Made by a program: the position numbers and the translations under genes. From the NCBI RefSeq assembly GCF_016703145.1, contig NZ_JADJCO010000003.1:1380001-1444000 (forward strand): a stretch of DNA of 64,000 bases, read 5' to 3'. Under the pieces are notes generated by a model. The model made no database searches. It saw only the letters and a list, made by a program, of their open reading frames with translations, and was not told the DNA's origin. Every line of letters begins with the position of its first letter. The stretch's first letter is position 1. Origin of the DNA: Ottowia sp. GTDB taxonomy: Bacteria; Pseudomonadota; Gammaproteobacteria; Burkholderiales; Burkholderiaceae_C. Positions 1 through 7,993 of the stretch are shown piece by piece.

Positions 1-507
1 CACGGAGCGGTCACCGGCGCGCACGCTGCCCACGTCCAGCGCCACTTCGATGCGGCTGCCCTCGGGGGTGGTGAACACGCGCAGCGTGCGCGTGGCGCGG
101 GTCTGGAACACCGGCTCCAGCTGGCCGAAAAGCTCGCCCCGCGCGTCGAGGGCAGCCCAGGGTGTGCCTTGCAGCTCGGCGGGGTCCAGCACGCCCCGGC
201 GCAGCGCGGTTTCCCACTCGCCGCGCTGGCTCAAGGGGCCGGGCGTGCCTGCGGTCTTGAAGGTCTGCAGCCAGCGGGTGCCGCCGGCGGCGCGCTCGCC
301 GCGCAGGCGCAGGGCGGCGCGCTGCCGGCGCAGGTGCTGCTCGGGCGTGTCGAAGTAGGTGTTGACCAGCCGCACCACCTGCGTCGGCAGGCCGGCCAGC
401 GCAGGCACGGCGGCCAACTGCACGGCGATGCGGCGCGGGTCGGCGCCGGGCAGGGCGAGCTTGAGCTCGATCTCCAGCGGGCTGGCGGGTGGCGCGGGGT
501 GGGGCAT
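1..507 (-). CDS. CYTH domain protein, inorganic triphosphatase-like (partial, C-terminus outside window)
   Basis: Reads from an ATG at 507 leftwards and is still open at base 1, giving 169 residues. The N-terminus carries the CYTH signature ExExK (EIELK, residues 12-16), followed by the YFDTP strand and the R-x-R-rich segment (LRRQRAALRLRRE) typical of the triphosphate tunnel. CYTH proteins of the YgiF type hydrolyse inorganic triphosphate with a divalent metal and often have a C-terminal CHAD domain; whether one follows here cannot be seen. The gene is cytosolic by lack of a signal peptide. Nothing co-directional is intact upstream for several hundred bases, so it probably has its own promoter in 508-620. 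Family assignment is firm; the exact substrate is inferred. Confidence 0.85.
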   Translation of the reverse strand, partial: MPHPAPPASPLEIELKLALPGADPRRIAVQLAAVPALAGLPTQVVRLVNTYFDTPEQHLRRQRAALRLRGERAAGGTRWLQTFKTAGTPGPLSQRGEWETALRRGVLDPAELQGTPWAALDARGELFGQLEPVFQTRATRTLRVFTTPEGSRIEVALDVGSVRAGDRSV

Positions 508-1115
508 GCGGCGTGGCTCCCGGTGTTTTTTTGCGGCAAAAAGCCCGGATGTCGGCGCCAATGAACCGCTACGTGCTATCGAATTGGAAGCGTGCCGCTG
601 TCGCGTGCGCTGGCGCCTGGTGCGCCGCTCAGCGCAGTCCGCCGCCGGCGCTGCTCTCGGCGCGCTGGATCAGCTCGATCTTGTAGTCGACGGGCGTAAT
701 CACCTCACTTCTCGGGGTCTTTATAAATCAACAGCTTGCGTTGATCGTGGAATCCGTGCAACGCTTCAAAAGTGACGACATCCGCTTCGACGCGGCCGAC
801 GCACTACGGGCCTTCGAGCGCGCCTGACCGAGCTGGTGGCATGGCTCAAGGGTGACCCGTGAAAGTCCACGGACAAAGTGATCGCTGCACTGCGCGAGAA
901 GGGCTATCCAGCGCTCCTCTGGCCAATGGGGGTTGGCTGCGACTGGCTGCCTCTGGAGCGTGGGCCACCGCACGGCCAGCGACTCCGGCCTCTCGAGGAG
1001 AATCCATCGGCCCGCCATGCTCACGCGCGGCGCGCGCTTGGCGCTGAATGGTGGAACAGGGTTTCTCCATGGCGCAAACTCCGGCAACATTCATACCGAG
1101 CAGCGAAGACGTGTC
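508..1115. other. Gene-poor stretch with degenerate coding remnants
   Basis: No convincing intact gene. At 617-745 lies the first copy of a coding-tail repeat (listed separately). Downstream on the + strand, 748-870 reads like a frameshifted C-terminal fragment: a segment ending FDAADALRAFE continues in another frame as ARLTELVAWLKGDP and then stops. It resembles no family I recognise. The stretch has the look of a recombination scar next to the MFS gene that follows. Confidence 0.5.
617..745 (-). repeat. Coding-tail repeat, copy 1 (ITPVDYKIELIQRAES motif)
   Basis: Read on the minus strand, this segment encodes a short tail, ITPVDYKIELIQRAES followed by SAGGGLR and a TGA stop. It is preceded by ATCAAC-GCAAGCT-GTTGAT, a small hairpin. 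A second copy lies at 4378-4495 with the same order of elements. Within the coding tail the two differ mainly at third codon positions (CCC/CCT, GTC/GTG, AAG/AAA, GGC/GGT, GGA/GGG), so they behave like diverged protein-coding paralogues, not random DNA. No longer reading frame continues upstream here, so the parent gene is probably deleted. Confidence 0.6.
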
Positions 1116-2543
1116 ATGGAAAAATTACCTCTTGGCGCAATCAACCCGCGACGCTGGCTTGTTCTGACGGTGGTGGTTGCCGCGCAGTTCATGTACGTGG
1201 TCGACATATTCATCGTCAACGTCGCCATCGCGTCCATGCGCGCCGATCTCCATGCCAGCACGGCGCAGATCGAGAGCGTGATCGCGCTCTATCAGATCGC
1301 CTATGCGTCAATGGTGATCACGGGTGGGCGTCTGGGCGACATGCATGGGGCCAGGCGCCTGTTTCTCATCGGCCTTATCGGATTCACCGTCACCTCGCTG
1401 GCCTGCGGCCTGGCGCCCACGGCCAGTGCGCTGGTTCTCGCGCGTCTGGCCCAGGGCCTCACGGCCGCGCTGATGGTGCCGCAGATCCTTGGCACGATCC
1501 ACACGCTGTTCCCCGATGCGGCGCGCAGCCGGGCGTTCGCGATTTTTGGCATTGCGGGCGGGCTGGGCGGCGTGGTGGGCTTCATCGCCGGCGGCTGGCT
1601 TTTGGCCCTCAATCCCTACGATCTGGGCTGGCGCACGATCTTCATCGTCAATGGCCCCATCGGCGCCGCGCTGGTGCTCGCGACCTTGTGGCTGATGCCC
1701 GCAGAGAGAAAGCAGGAACGGACACAGCTCGATCTTGTGAGCGTGCTGGTCCTGTTCGCCGGTCTCACGCTGTTCGTGGGTCCGCTGTTGTTCGGCCACG
1801 AATTCGGCTGGCCGTGGTGGTCGTTCGTCGTCATGGGCCTGGGCGCCGTGCTGCTCGCGGCCTTCCCGCGCCTGGAGCAGTCGGTCGAGCGCCGCGGCGG
1901 CTCGCCGCTCATTGAACCGGCATTGCTGGCGAACGGCGCCTTCGTGCGCGGGCTCATCGCGACCTTCTGTTTCTTTCTCAGCAACATCTCGTTCTACTTT
2001 CTGATCACGCTGTTCATGCAGTCTGCGATGGGGCTTTCCGCGCTCGACGCGGGCACGGTGATGGTCCCGTTGACCTTGGCCTTCATCGTTGCCACACGAC
2101 GCGCTGGCGGTGTGCAGACCGACGGCGTGGGTGCGCTTGTCAAAGCCTGCGCCGTGCAGGCTCTCGGGCTCGCGGGCCTTGCGGTTCTGGTCACATGCCT
2201 CGACCCGCTGTCGATGTTCGCGCTGATGGTGCCGCTCGCGATCTTCGGCTACGGCCAGGGGTTGGTCATGGCGCAGCTGTTCAACACGGTGCTGGGCTCG
2301 ATCGCGCACGGTCGGGCGGGCTCCGCTTCGGGCGTGCTGGTGACGGCCCAACAGGTCGCGAACGCCATTGGTGTCGCGGTGGTGGGCGCTGTTTACTTTG
2401 GCGCTCAAGCCGCGCACTCACAGCGCGTTGCGCTGATTGCAGCGCTGATCACGCTGATCGCCTCGGTAGCCTTGTGTGCGGCGGCGCTGGCGTGGTTTCG
2501 TCGCTGCCAGTCACCCGCCGAGCTGCGGGCGGCGCGGCAATGA
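1116..2543 (+). CDS. MFS multidrug efflux transporter, DHA2 (EmrB/QacA-like)
   Basis: A 475-residue inner-membrane protein starting at the ATG at 1116 (MEKLPLGAI); longer starts upstream would run through the degenerate patch. It begins with a hydrophobic helix ending in the DHA2-type motif VVDIFIVNVAI (about residues 27-40), then GGRLGDMHGARR (motif A, about residues 69-80) between helices 2 and 3. A motif C-like glycine-rich helix (FGIAGGLGGVVGFIAGGWLL) is in TM5. Further helices run to the C-terminus, compatible with 13-14 segments. Such proteins export lipophilic drugs using the proton gradient; the substrate is not evident. It lies 132 bp upstream of a flavin reductase on the same strand, which may be co-transcribed. 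No regulator is adjacent. Confidence 0.85.
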   Translation: MEKLPLGAINPRRWLVLTVVVAAQFMYVVDIFIVNVAIASMRADLHASTAQIESVIALYQIAYASMVITGGRLGDMHGARRLFLIGLIGFTVTSLACGLAPTASALVLARLAQGLTAALMVPQILGTIHTLFPDAARSRAFAIFGIAGGLGGVVGFIAGGWLLALNPYDLGWRTIFIVNGPIGAALVLATLWLMPAERKQERTQLDLVSVLVLFAGLTLFVGPLLFGHEFGWPWWSFVVMGLGAVLLAAFPRLEQSVERRGGSPLIEPALLANGAFVRGLIATFCFFLSNISFYFLITLFMQSAMGLSALDAGTVMVPLTLAFIVATRRAGGVQTDGVGALVKACAVQALGLAGLAVLVTCLDPLSMFALMVPLAIFGYGQGLVMAQLFNTVLGSIAHGRAGSASGVLVTAQQVANAIGVAVVGAVYFGAQAAHSQRVALIAALITLIASVALCAAALAWFRRCQSPAELRAARQ

Positions 2544-2675
2544 GTACAGGCGCATGCCAACACTCCCGATACACCGATGGCCTGAACGGCCAGCCGACCC
2601 TCAAGGGGTGAAAGGCCATGGTGCGCTTCCATCGTCCGCGCGCCGACGCCGAGAATCCGCGTCAAGGAGGACAAC

Positions 2676-3689
2676 ATGAGCAACAGTACGACCATCGATT
2701 CCAGGCAGTTCCGCGCAGCCCTGGGCTCGTTCACCACCGGCGTCACGGTGGTCACCACGCGCAGCGTGGCGGGCGAGGACGTCGGCCTGACGGCCAACAG
2801 CTTCAACTCGGTCTCGCTCGATCCGCCGATGGTGCTGTGGAGCCTCGACCGCAGGTCGTCGACAGCCGCGGCGTTCATGGCCGCCGAGCATTTTGCGGTG
2901 CATATCCTGGCGGCGGACCAGGAGCAGGTCTCCAACCAGTTCGCCGCGCGCGGCGTCGACCGCTTCGCCGGCCTGGCCGTCGAACGCGGCCACGGTGACG
3001 TGCCACTGATCGCCGGTTGCTCGGCCCGATTCGAATGCCGCACGTCCTATCGCCATGACGGCGGCGACCACGTGATCTTCGTCGGCGAGGTGGTGGCGTT
3101 CGACAGCTTCGGCCGCGCGCCGCTGGTCTTCCACGGCGGCAACTACGGCTTGCTGATGAAGAAGAAGGCGCAAGACGTCGAGGACACCCGCTCGAGCTTC
3201 GGCGACGAGTGGCTGGGCTTCCTGCTTGGCCGCGCCTACTACCAGATGCTGATGCCGCTGCGTGCCGAGGTGCAACGGCAGGGGCTCGACGACATTCACT
3301 ACCGCATCCTGTCGGCCTTGAGCACGGGCGAAGGACGCAGCGTGACCGAGCTGAGCCGCCTGGTCGAATTCAGCGGCCACCGCGTCGTCGACGAGCACTT
3401 CGCCACCCTCGCCGAACGCGAACTGATCGTCGTCGACGGCGAGCAGGTCCGCTTCACCGAGGCTGGACGCCGATACGCGATCGAGTTGATGGCGGCGGGC
3501 AAGTCCGCCGAGGCCGACGCGGCCGGTGAGCTCGACTTCAACGAGGCGCGGTTGCTCAAGCTGCTGCTCAAGAGGGTGATCCGGGCCACTGGGCAGGGCT
3601 TGCCGGAGCACTGGCGCAAGGAAAACATCTGGCGCGACAACAACGTGTGGGGCGCGGCAGGTGGCGCGACCGAAGGTTCGTCGACCTGA
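2676..3689 (+). CDS. Flavin reductase with C-terminal MarR-like domain (HpaC/C1-type)
   Basis: A 337-residue protein with a strong ribosome site (AAGGAGG at 2664-2670) before the ATG. Residues 1-165 form a flavin-reductase domain: RQFRAALGSFTTGVTVVT near the N-terminus, GLTANSFNSVSLDPP (FMN-binding loop) and FHGGNYG at its end. Residues about 175-330 read as a winged-helix MarR-like domain (YHYR-type core, SVTELSRLVEFSG helix-turn-helix, a wing ending FTEAGRRY). This fusion is known from the reductase component of p-hydroxyphenylacetate hydroxylase of Acinetobacter, where the MarR-like part senses the aromatic substrate and relieves autoinhibition. No FADH2-dependent oxygenase lies next to it here, so its partner must be elsewhere or lost. 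NAD(P)H:flavin reductase activity is inferred from family. Confidence 0.85.
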   Translation: MSNSTTIDSRQFRAALGSFTTGVTVVTTRSVAGEDVGLTANSFNSVSLDPPMVLWSLDRRSSTAAAFMAAEHFAVHILAADQEQVSNQFAARGVDRFAGLAVERGHGDVPLIAGCSARFECRTSYRHDGGDHVIFVGEVVAFDSFGRAPLVFHGGNYGLLMKKKAQDVEDTRSSFGDEWLGFLLGRAYYQMLMPLRAEVQRQGLDDIHYRILSALSTGEGRSVTELSRLVEFSGHRVVDEHFATLAERELIVVDGEQVRFTEAGRRYAIELMAAGKSAEADAAGELDFNEARLLKLLLKRVIRATGQGLPEHWRKENIWRDNNVWGAAGGATEGSST

Positions 3690-3787
3690 CCCCTCCATTC
3701 GCGCTCGGAGCCACGACGGGGCGCTGAGCGGGCAAGGGCACCGCCCGTGCTTCACGCCGCCGTCTGACGCGGTCAGCGCGGTGCGAT

Positions 3788-3815
3788 CGGGCGCATCCAA
3801 GTGCCGTTTCCAAGC
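3788..3815 (-). repeat. Possible partial end of repeat family 3 (GGAAACGGCA end)
   Basis: On the minus strand, just behind the DUF1697 stop, the sequence TTGGAAACGGCACTTGGATG followed by CGCCCG matches the right end of the MITE-like element at 25384-25678 (TGGAAACGGCAGTTGAACGCGCCCG) at about 21 of 25 bases. No opposite end is visible nearby, so it may be a solo or decayed copy, or chance. Confidence 0.35.
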
Positions 3816-4361
3816 TCAACCCGCCAGCAGTTTCTCAACCGTGCGCAGGTTGCGCGTGGTGGTGCTTGACTTGTAGCGTGTCTTGGCGAGCAGCTTGGCC
3901 ACCGCCGTGTCGGTGCTCTCGCCGCGCGGGCATTGCCAATAGAGCACGCCCCGGCCGCGCCGCAGGCGCTCGCGCGCGGGGTCGACCGCGCCGGCCGCGG
4001 CCATGATCTCGTCGAGCATGGCGGCGTCGGAGCCGAACACGAGGTAGGGATGGCGCGCCTCGTCGATGCGCTCGAACGGGTAGGCCGCCGCCATCTCGCC
4101 CACCGCCTGCTGCGTCAGCAGCACGATCCAGGCGTCGTAGCCGAAGCGTTGGCGCAGGGCCTGTTCGATGCGCCCGCGCAGCGCGGCGGCATCGGGCTCG
4201 GCAATGTCGAACAGCACATTGCCGCTGGCCAGCACGGTGCGCACGGCGCCGAAACCGAGTTCGACGAACAGCGCCTTCAGGTCGGCGCTCTTGATCGTGA
4301 TGCCGTTGACGTTCACCCCGCGCAGCAGCGCCACGTGCCGGGTGCTGATGGGTCTTGCCAT
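3816..4361 (-). CDS. DUF1697 family protein
   Basis: A 181-residue protein with the family signature HVALLRGVNVNGITIKSADL near the N-terminus, a conserved TVLASGNVLFD strand and the C-terminal TRNLRTVEKLLAG end. The start at 4361 (MARPIST) is chosen because the family normally begins shortly before the ALLRGVNV strand; an in-frame start 33 bases upstream would run into the preceding coding-tail repeat. DUF1697 is a small cytosolic family of unknown function found widely in bacteria. It sits 17 bases behind the stop codon encoded by repeat copy 2 (4378-4495), implying it once followed the repeat's parent gene in an operon. Full length for the family. Confidence 0.85.
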   Translation of the reverse strand: MARPISTRHVALLRGVNVNGITIKSADLKALFVELGFGAVRTVLASGNVLFDIAEPDAAALRGRIEQALRQRFGYDAWIVLLTQQAVGEMAAAYPFERIDEARHPYLVFGSDAAMLDEIMAAAGAVDPARERLRRGRGVLYWQCPRGESTDTAVAKLLAKTRYKSSTTTRNLRTVEKLLAG

Positions 4362-4377
4362 GGGCGCCCGCCCCGCC

Positions 4378-4495
4378 TCAGCGCAGCCCGCCACCGGCTG
4401 CGCTCTCGGCGCGCTGGATCAGCTCGATTTTGTAGTCCACAGGCGTAATCCCCATTTTTCGGGGCCTTTATAAATCAACAGTTTGCGTTGATCTC
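4378..4495 (-). repeat. Coding-tail repeat, copy 2 (ITPVDYKIELIQRAES motif)
   Basis: Second copy of the element at 617-745. Minus-strand order: hairpin ATCAAC...GTTGAT, a TTTATAAAG-CCCCGA block, then the reading frame ITPVDYKIELIQRAES-AAGGGLR and stop at about 4378-4380. In this copy an ATG (AAATGGGGATTACG) lies in frame directly before ITPVD and would give a 25-residue peptide; copy 1 has GTG instead. Whether either peptide is made is unknown. The two copies bracket the MFS, flavin reductase and DUF1697 genes. Confidence 0.6.
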
Positions 4496-4528
4496 GGAGC
4501 CGGCGCAATGCCTGTTCGGCGTGCATGC

Positions 4529-4750
4529 CTAGCCGTTCACCGGATGCAGCTCGATGCCATCGAAGCCGGCCTCGACGGCAAACTGTGCCGACGCCACATA
4601 CCCCCGACTGTCCGAGTGATGTCGGCCGTGGTACGCGGCCATCAAGTCGTTGGGTGTGCTGGCGTTGACCGCGCGGCTGCGCGTCATCGGGGCCATGACG
4701 ATGCGATTCGCGAGTTGGAGCGAGCGCGTAGCAAAAGGTTGGAAGAGCAA
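4529..4750 (-). pseudogene. Old Yellow Enzyme (NADH:flavin oxidoreductase) remnant
   Basis: A 73-codon fragment that joins two distant pieces of an OYE/NemA-type ene-reductase. Codons 1-45 match the N-terminus (LFQPFATRSLQLANRIVMAP, then MTRSRA and a YHGR-like stretch). Codons 50-73 match the mid-barrel segment (FAVEAGFDGIELHPVNG), normally about 120 residues further on. The rest of the barrel is missing and a stop follows. The reading frame opens with TTG. The fragment lies behind the quinone oxidoreductase on the same strand. The internal deletion keeps the frame, but more than two thirds of the protein is gone, so it cannot be functional. Confidence 0.8.
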
Positions 4751-4822
4751 GTCGATCCTGGGTCAGGAATGTTGGAGACGGAAGCGCGGCAGCCCAGGGG
4801 CGCCGCTGCCCATAAAGGGGCG

Positions 4823-5824
4823 TCAACGCATCTTCACGACCACCTTGCCCTTGGCGCGTCCCAGGGCCAGATAGTCGAGTGCTTCCTTGGCCTGTTCGAA
4901 CGTAAACACCTTGTCGATCACCGGCCGGATGCGCTGTGTCTCGAGGAGCTTGCCGATCTGGGCAAGTTGCTCGCCGTCCGGGCGGGCAAAGAGGAACGAG
5001 TAGTCGACGTCCCGCTTCTTGGCCAGGCGCATGATCTTGCGGCTCATCAGCGCGAACACGAGCTTCAGGACGAGATTGAGCCGGCGGGCGCGAGCGAATG
5101 CGACGTCCAGTGGCCCGACAAGGGAGACGATCTTGCCCCGCGCCTTAAGGATGCCGATGGACTTCTCGATCGAGTCGCCCCTGACGGTGCCCAGCACCGC
5201 GTCGTAGCCGCTCAGCACAGTCTCGAACGCCTGCTTCTTGTAGTCGACCACCTCGTCGGCGCCCAGACTGCGCACCAGTTCGACATTGCCCGTGCTGGTG
5301 GTCGTTCCCACCTTGGCACCCAACAGCTTGGCCAACTGGATGGCAAACGTGCCAATGCCGCCGGAGCCTGCAGGGATGAAGACCTTTTGGCCCGGCTGAA
5401 GATTGACGCGCTCTTTCAGCGCTTGCCACGAGGTCAGCCCGACCATCGGAATCGATGCCGCCTGCACGAAGTCCAAATTGGCCGGTTTGAGCGCGGCAGC
5501 GCTCTCCGGCACCACTGCAAACTCGGCGATGGAGCCGATACCCTGGTCGAAGATGTTGGCGAAGACCGCGTCGCCGACCTTGAACCGGGTCACGCGGCTG
5601 CCGACCTCGGCCACGATACCGGCGAGATCGCTGCCCAGCGTGGCTGGCAACTCAAACCGCAGCACGGCCTTGAAGATCCCGGTGGGGATCATGTTGTCGA
5701 TCGGGTTGACGCTGGCCGCATGAACCTGGACCAGCAGTTCGTCGGCCCTTAGCGTGGGTCGGGGAACGTCGGTGAGCCCGATCTCGGGCGACTTGCCGTA
5801 GCGCTTGAAGGTCAATGCTTTCAT
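4823..5824 (-). CDS. NAD(P)H:quinone reductase / zinc-independent alcohol dehydrogenase family (MDR)
   Basis: A 333-residue medium-chain reductase starting MKALTFKRYGKSPEIGL at 5824. It has the GroES-like fold (residues 1-125, with HAASVNPIDNMIPTG), then a Rossmann domain with a degenerate glycine motif (FIPAGSGGIGTFAIQLAK) and a C-terminal end (ALGRAKGKVVVKMR) typical of the QOR/ZADH branch that lacks structural zinc cysteines. It probably reduces quinones or alpha,beta-unsaturated carbonyls with NADPH. It lies 103 bp behind a PaaI thioesterase and ahead of an Old Yellow Enzyme remnant, all on the minus strand, suggesting a former enone-handling operon. Specific substrate unknown. Confidence 0.87.
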   Translation of the reverse strand: MKALTFKRYGKSPEIGLTDVPRPTLRADELLVQVHAASVNPIDNMIPTGIFKAVLRFELPATLGSDLAGIVAEVGSRVTRFKVGDAVFANIFDQGIGSIAEFAVVPESAAALKPANLDFVQAASIPMVGLTSWQALKERVNLQPGQKVFIPAGSGGIGTFAIQLAKLLGAKVGTTTSTGNVELVRSLGADEVVDYKKQAFETVLSGYDAVLGTVRGDSIEKSIGILKARGKIVSLVGPLDVAFARARRLNLVLKLVFALMSRKIMRLAKKRDVDYSFLFARPDGEQLAQIGKLLETQRIRPVIDKVFTFEQAKEALDYLALGRAKGKVVVKMR

Positions 5825-5927
5825 GGGTTCTTCCTGGTCGTGGCGGACCCGAATGGGCTGCCACGGGTTGATCGGGCCATGGCGGATCGCCAGGGGTGAG
5901 CGCCCGAAGGAATCGGGTCTTTCCGAG

Positions 5928-6494
5928 TCAACGCGCAGAAGGCGGAGACTCAAAGATGGCGCAGGTGGTTGTCGCATGGGCATAGAGCTTCCCGTCGGGG
6001 CCGACGATCCTTGCTTCAGACGTGCCGACTTGGCGCCCGACGTGAAGCGCGGTCCCCACGCAACGCAGCGGGCCGGTCTGTGTGTTGGCCGCCCGGACGA
6101 TGTTGAGATTGATCTGGCTGGTGGTGTAGCTGCGTCCGGCGGGCAGCTTGGTCTGCACGGCACATCCCAATGCGAAGTCCAGCAAGGTCGCGTACCAGCC
6201 GCCATGCACCGAACCCAGCGGGTTGTAGTGCTTGAGCTGCGGAGTCGCCTGAAAGACCGCGCGCCCATCACCCAACTCGACCAGTTCACAGTCGAAGGTA
6301 TCGGCCATGTACGGATGGGGCAAGTCGCCTTCGAGCAAGGCGGTCATCACCTCCAGACCTGTCTTGCCTTGAATCTGATGCGGATGGGCCAGGCCGGCAT
6401 GACCTCCGCCGCGTTCGAGCCTGCGCCGCCTCACCTGCTCCAATTGCGCCTGCCAGGCGCTCAACATGGCTTCGACCGTGTTCTCAATCGACAT
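5928..6494 (-). CDS. PaaI-family acyl-CoA thioesterase (hotdog fold)
   Basis: A 188-residue protein. The hotdog core is visible as HYNPLGSVHGGWYATLLDFALG (about residues 93-114), where the conserved glycine-rich turn and following helix carry the catalytic surface. YTTSQINLNIVR and a final strand (GKLYAHATTTCAIF) follow. The N-terminal 65 residues, rich in Arg and Gln, form an extra helical stretch. The ATG at 6494 (MSIENTVEAML) is chosen; an upstream in-frame start at 6566 would add 24 unconserved residues. These enzymes hydrolyse thioesters of short or aromatic acyl-CoAs. The downstream partner is an MDR reductase. Confidence 0.8.
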   Translation of the reverse strand: MSIENTVEAMLSAWQAQLEQVRRRRLERGGGHAGLAHPHQIQGKTGLEVMTALLEGDLPHPYMADTFDCELVELGDGRAVFQATPQLKHYNPLGSVHGGWYATLLDFALGCAVQTKLPAGRSYTTSQINLNIVRAANTQTGPLRCVGTALHVGRQVGTSEARIVGPDGKLYAHATTTCAIFESPPSAR

Positions 6495-6584
6495 AAGGGA
6501 TCCAACTGATGGTGTGAAAAAGTGATCGTGATGCCGGTCCGCTTCTGCAAGACCCAACATCGACATCGCATTGAGCAGCCATGT

Positions 6585-7991
6585 TCACGGCTGCGCCGCC
6601 CCCGGCTTCGTGTTCACCGGCAGGCAGAGCAAGCCCGTGAGCAGCGCCAGCGCTCCATGCAGGGCATACAGCGCATTGAAGTCCGTGCGTTGCAGCGCTG
6701 CATGGCCCAGCAACGCCACGGTGAGCGCCACGCCGAGCACCGAGCCGATCTGACGCGTGGCCTGGTTGACCGCACTGCCGACGGCGTAGTGCGCCACCGG
6801 CAAGCGGCTCACGGCCGCAGCGGAGAGCGATGGCAGCACCAGGCCGACCGCGATGCCACTCATCATCAGACCGGGAAGCCAGAGCGACAGATATTGCGGC
6901 TCGGTCCCCGGTACGAGCAGGAACCACAGGCTGCTGCAGGCATACAGCAACGAACCGCCGACCAGGAAGCGGCGATGCCCCAGCCGTGTCGCCAGGCGAC
7001 CGGTGACGATGGCCGTCGGCATCACGAGCAGCGGCCCGGGGGTGACCGCCAGGCCGGCCTGCGGCAGGCTGAAGTGCCAGACGTTCATCATGTAGAAGAA
7101 CAAGCTCAGGAACATCATCGAGAACGCCGTGCCGAAGGCCAGCGTGGCGAGATTGACGTAGCGGTAGGTGCGGTTGTGGAACAGTGCCAGGTCCACCAGC
7201 GGCGCCTTTGCCCTGCGCGCCCACGCAACGAAGGCACCGGCGGCGATCAACCCGGTCGTACCCATGATCGCGAGTTCCATGCGGCTCCAGGTCGGCACCT
7301 CGGACTCGACGATGGCCAGGGTGACCGCACCCACCGCCAGCATCAGCAAGGCCATGCCGACGCCATCCACCCGTCGACGCTCGCTGGACCTTTCCGATTC
7401 GTTCAACAGCGACGCACCGCGCCACAAGGCCAGGCCACCGAGGGGAAGGTTGATGTAGAACGCCCAGGGCCAGCCGAAGTGGTCAATCACCAAGCTGCCT
7501 GCACTCGGCCCCACCGCGGCCGCGAGCCCACCGACCGCGCCCCAGAGGCTCACGACCACCGCGCGCTTGTCCTGTGGAAACGCCGCCAGCACGATCGACA
7601 GCGATGCCGGCGTCAGCAGCGCCGCGCCGACGGCCTGTGCCACCCGCGCCGCGATCAGCCAGCCCACGCTGCCCGCCAGACCGCAGGCCGCCGAGGCCGC
7701 CAGGAACAGCGCTACGCCGATCAGGAACACGCGCTTGCGCCCATGCGTGTCGGCCAGGCCGCCCGCAGGAATCAGCATCGTGGCGTACACCACCGTGTAG
7801 GCGTTCAGCACCCACGATAGATCCGCCGTCGAAGCGTCGGCGAAAGCATGCCGCAGGGGGTCGAATGCGGCGAACAGCATCGTCGTGTCGAGCGACACCA
7901 GGAAGGTGGCGATGCTGGCGACCCAGAACACGGGCCACGCAGACGTGGGAGCGGATGCACGAAGAGCCGGGGTGCTGGCGGCGGCGGTCAT
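6585..7991 (-). CDS. MFS transporter, DHA2-like efflux pump
   Basis: A 468-residue inner-membrane protein with a helix-1 motif SLDTTMLFAAFDPL, motif A (PAGGLADTHGRKRVF) between helices 2 and 3, and motif C-like GAVGGLAAAVGPSAGSLV in TM5. Fourteen segments are plausible. It starts two bases behind the stop codon of the SDR gene and is the last gene of a TetR-SDR-MFS set. TetR cassettes pairing an exporter with a dehydrogenase usually respond to a toxic ligand that both remove; the ligand here is unknown. Expression should follow the operator before the SDR gene. Confidence 0.88.
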   Translation of the reverse strand: MTAAASTPALRASAPTSAWPVFWVASIATFLVSLDTTMLFAAFDPLRHAFADASTADLSWVLNAYTVVYATMLIPAGGLADTHGRKRVFLIGVALFLAASAACGLAGSVGWLIAARVAQAVGAALLTPASLSIVLAAFPQDKRAVVVSLWGAVGGLAAAVGPSAGSLVIDHFGWPWAFYINLPLGGLALWRGASLLNESERSSERRRVDGVGMALLMLAVGAVTLAIVESEVPTWSRMELAIMGTTGLIAAGAFVAWARRAKAPLVDLALFHNRTYRYVNLATLAFGTAFSMMFLSLFFYMMNVWHFSLPQAGLAVTPGPLLVMPTAIVTGRLATRLGHRRFLVGGSLLYACSSLWFLLVPGTEPQYLSLWLPGLMMSGIAVGLVLPSLSAAAVSRLPVAHYAVGSAVNQATRQIGSVLGVALTVALLGHAALQRTDFNALYALHGALALLTGLLCLPVNTKPGAAQP

Positions 7992-7993
7992 GT

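Noticed and set aside
573..600. A further family-2 repeat copy behind the CYTH gene start
   Set aside because: Only a GCTATCGAATTGG-like fragment is present; too short to separate from chance.
728..1090. A 120-codon minus-strand frame before the MFS gene
   Set aside because: No conserved features; the other strand shows remnants of a broken gene.
4419..4826. A 135-codon minus-strand frame across the Old Yellow Enzyme remnant and repeat copy 2
   Set aside because: It is out of frame with both recognisable sequences (OYE fragment and ITPVDYKIELIQRAES tail).
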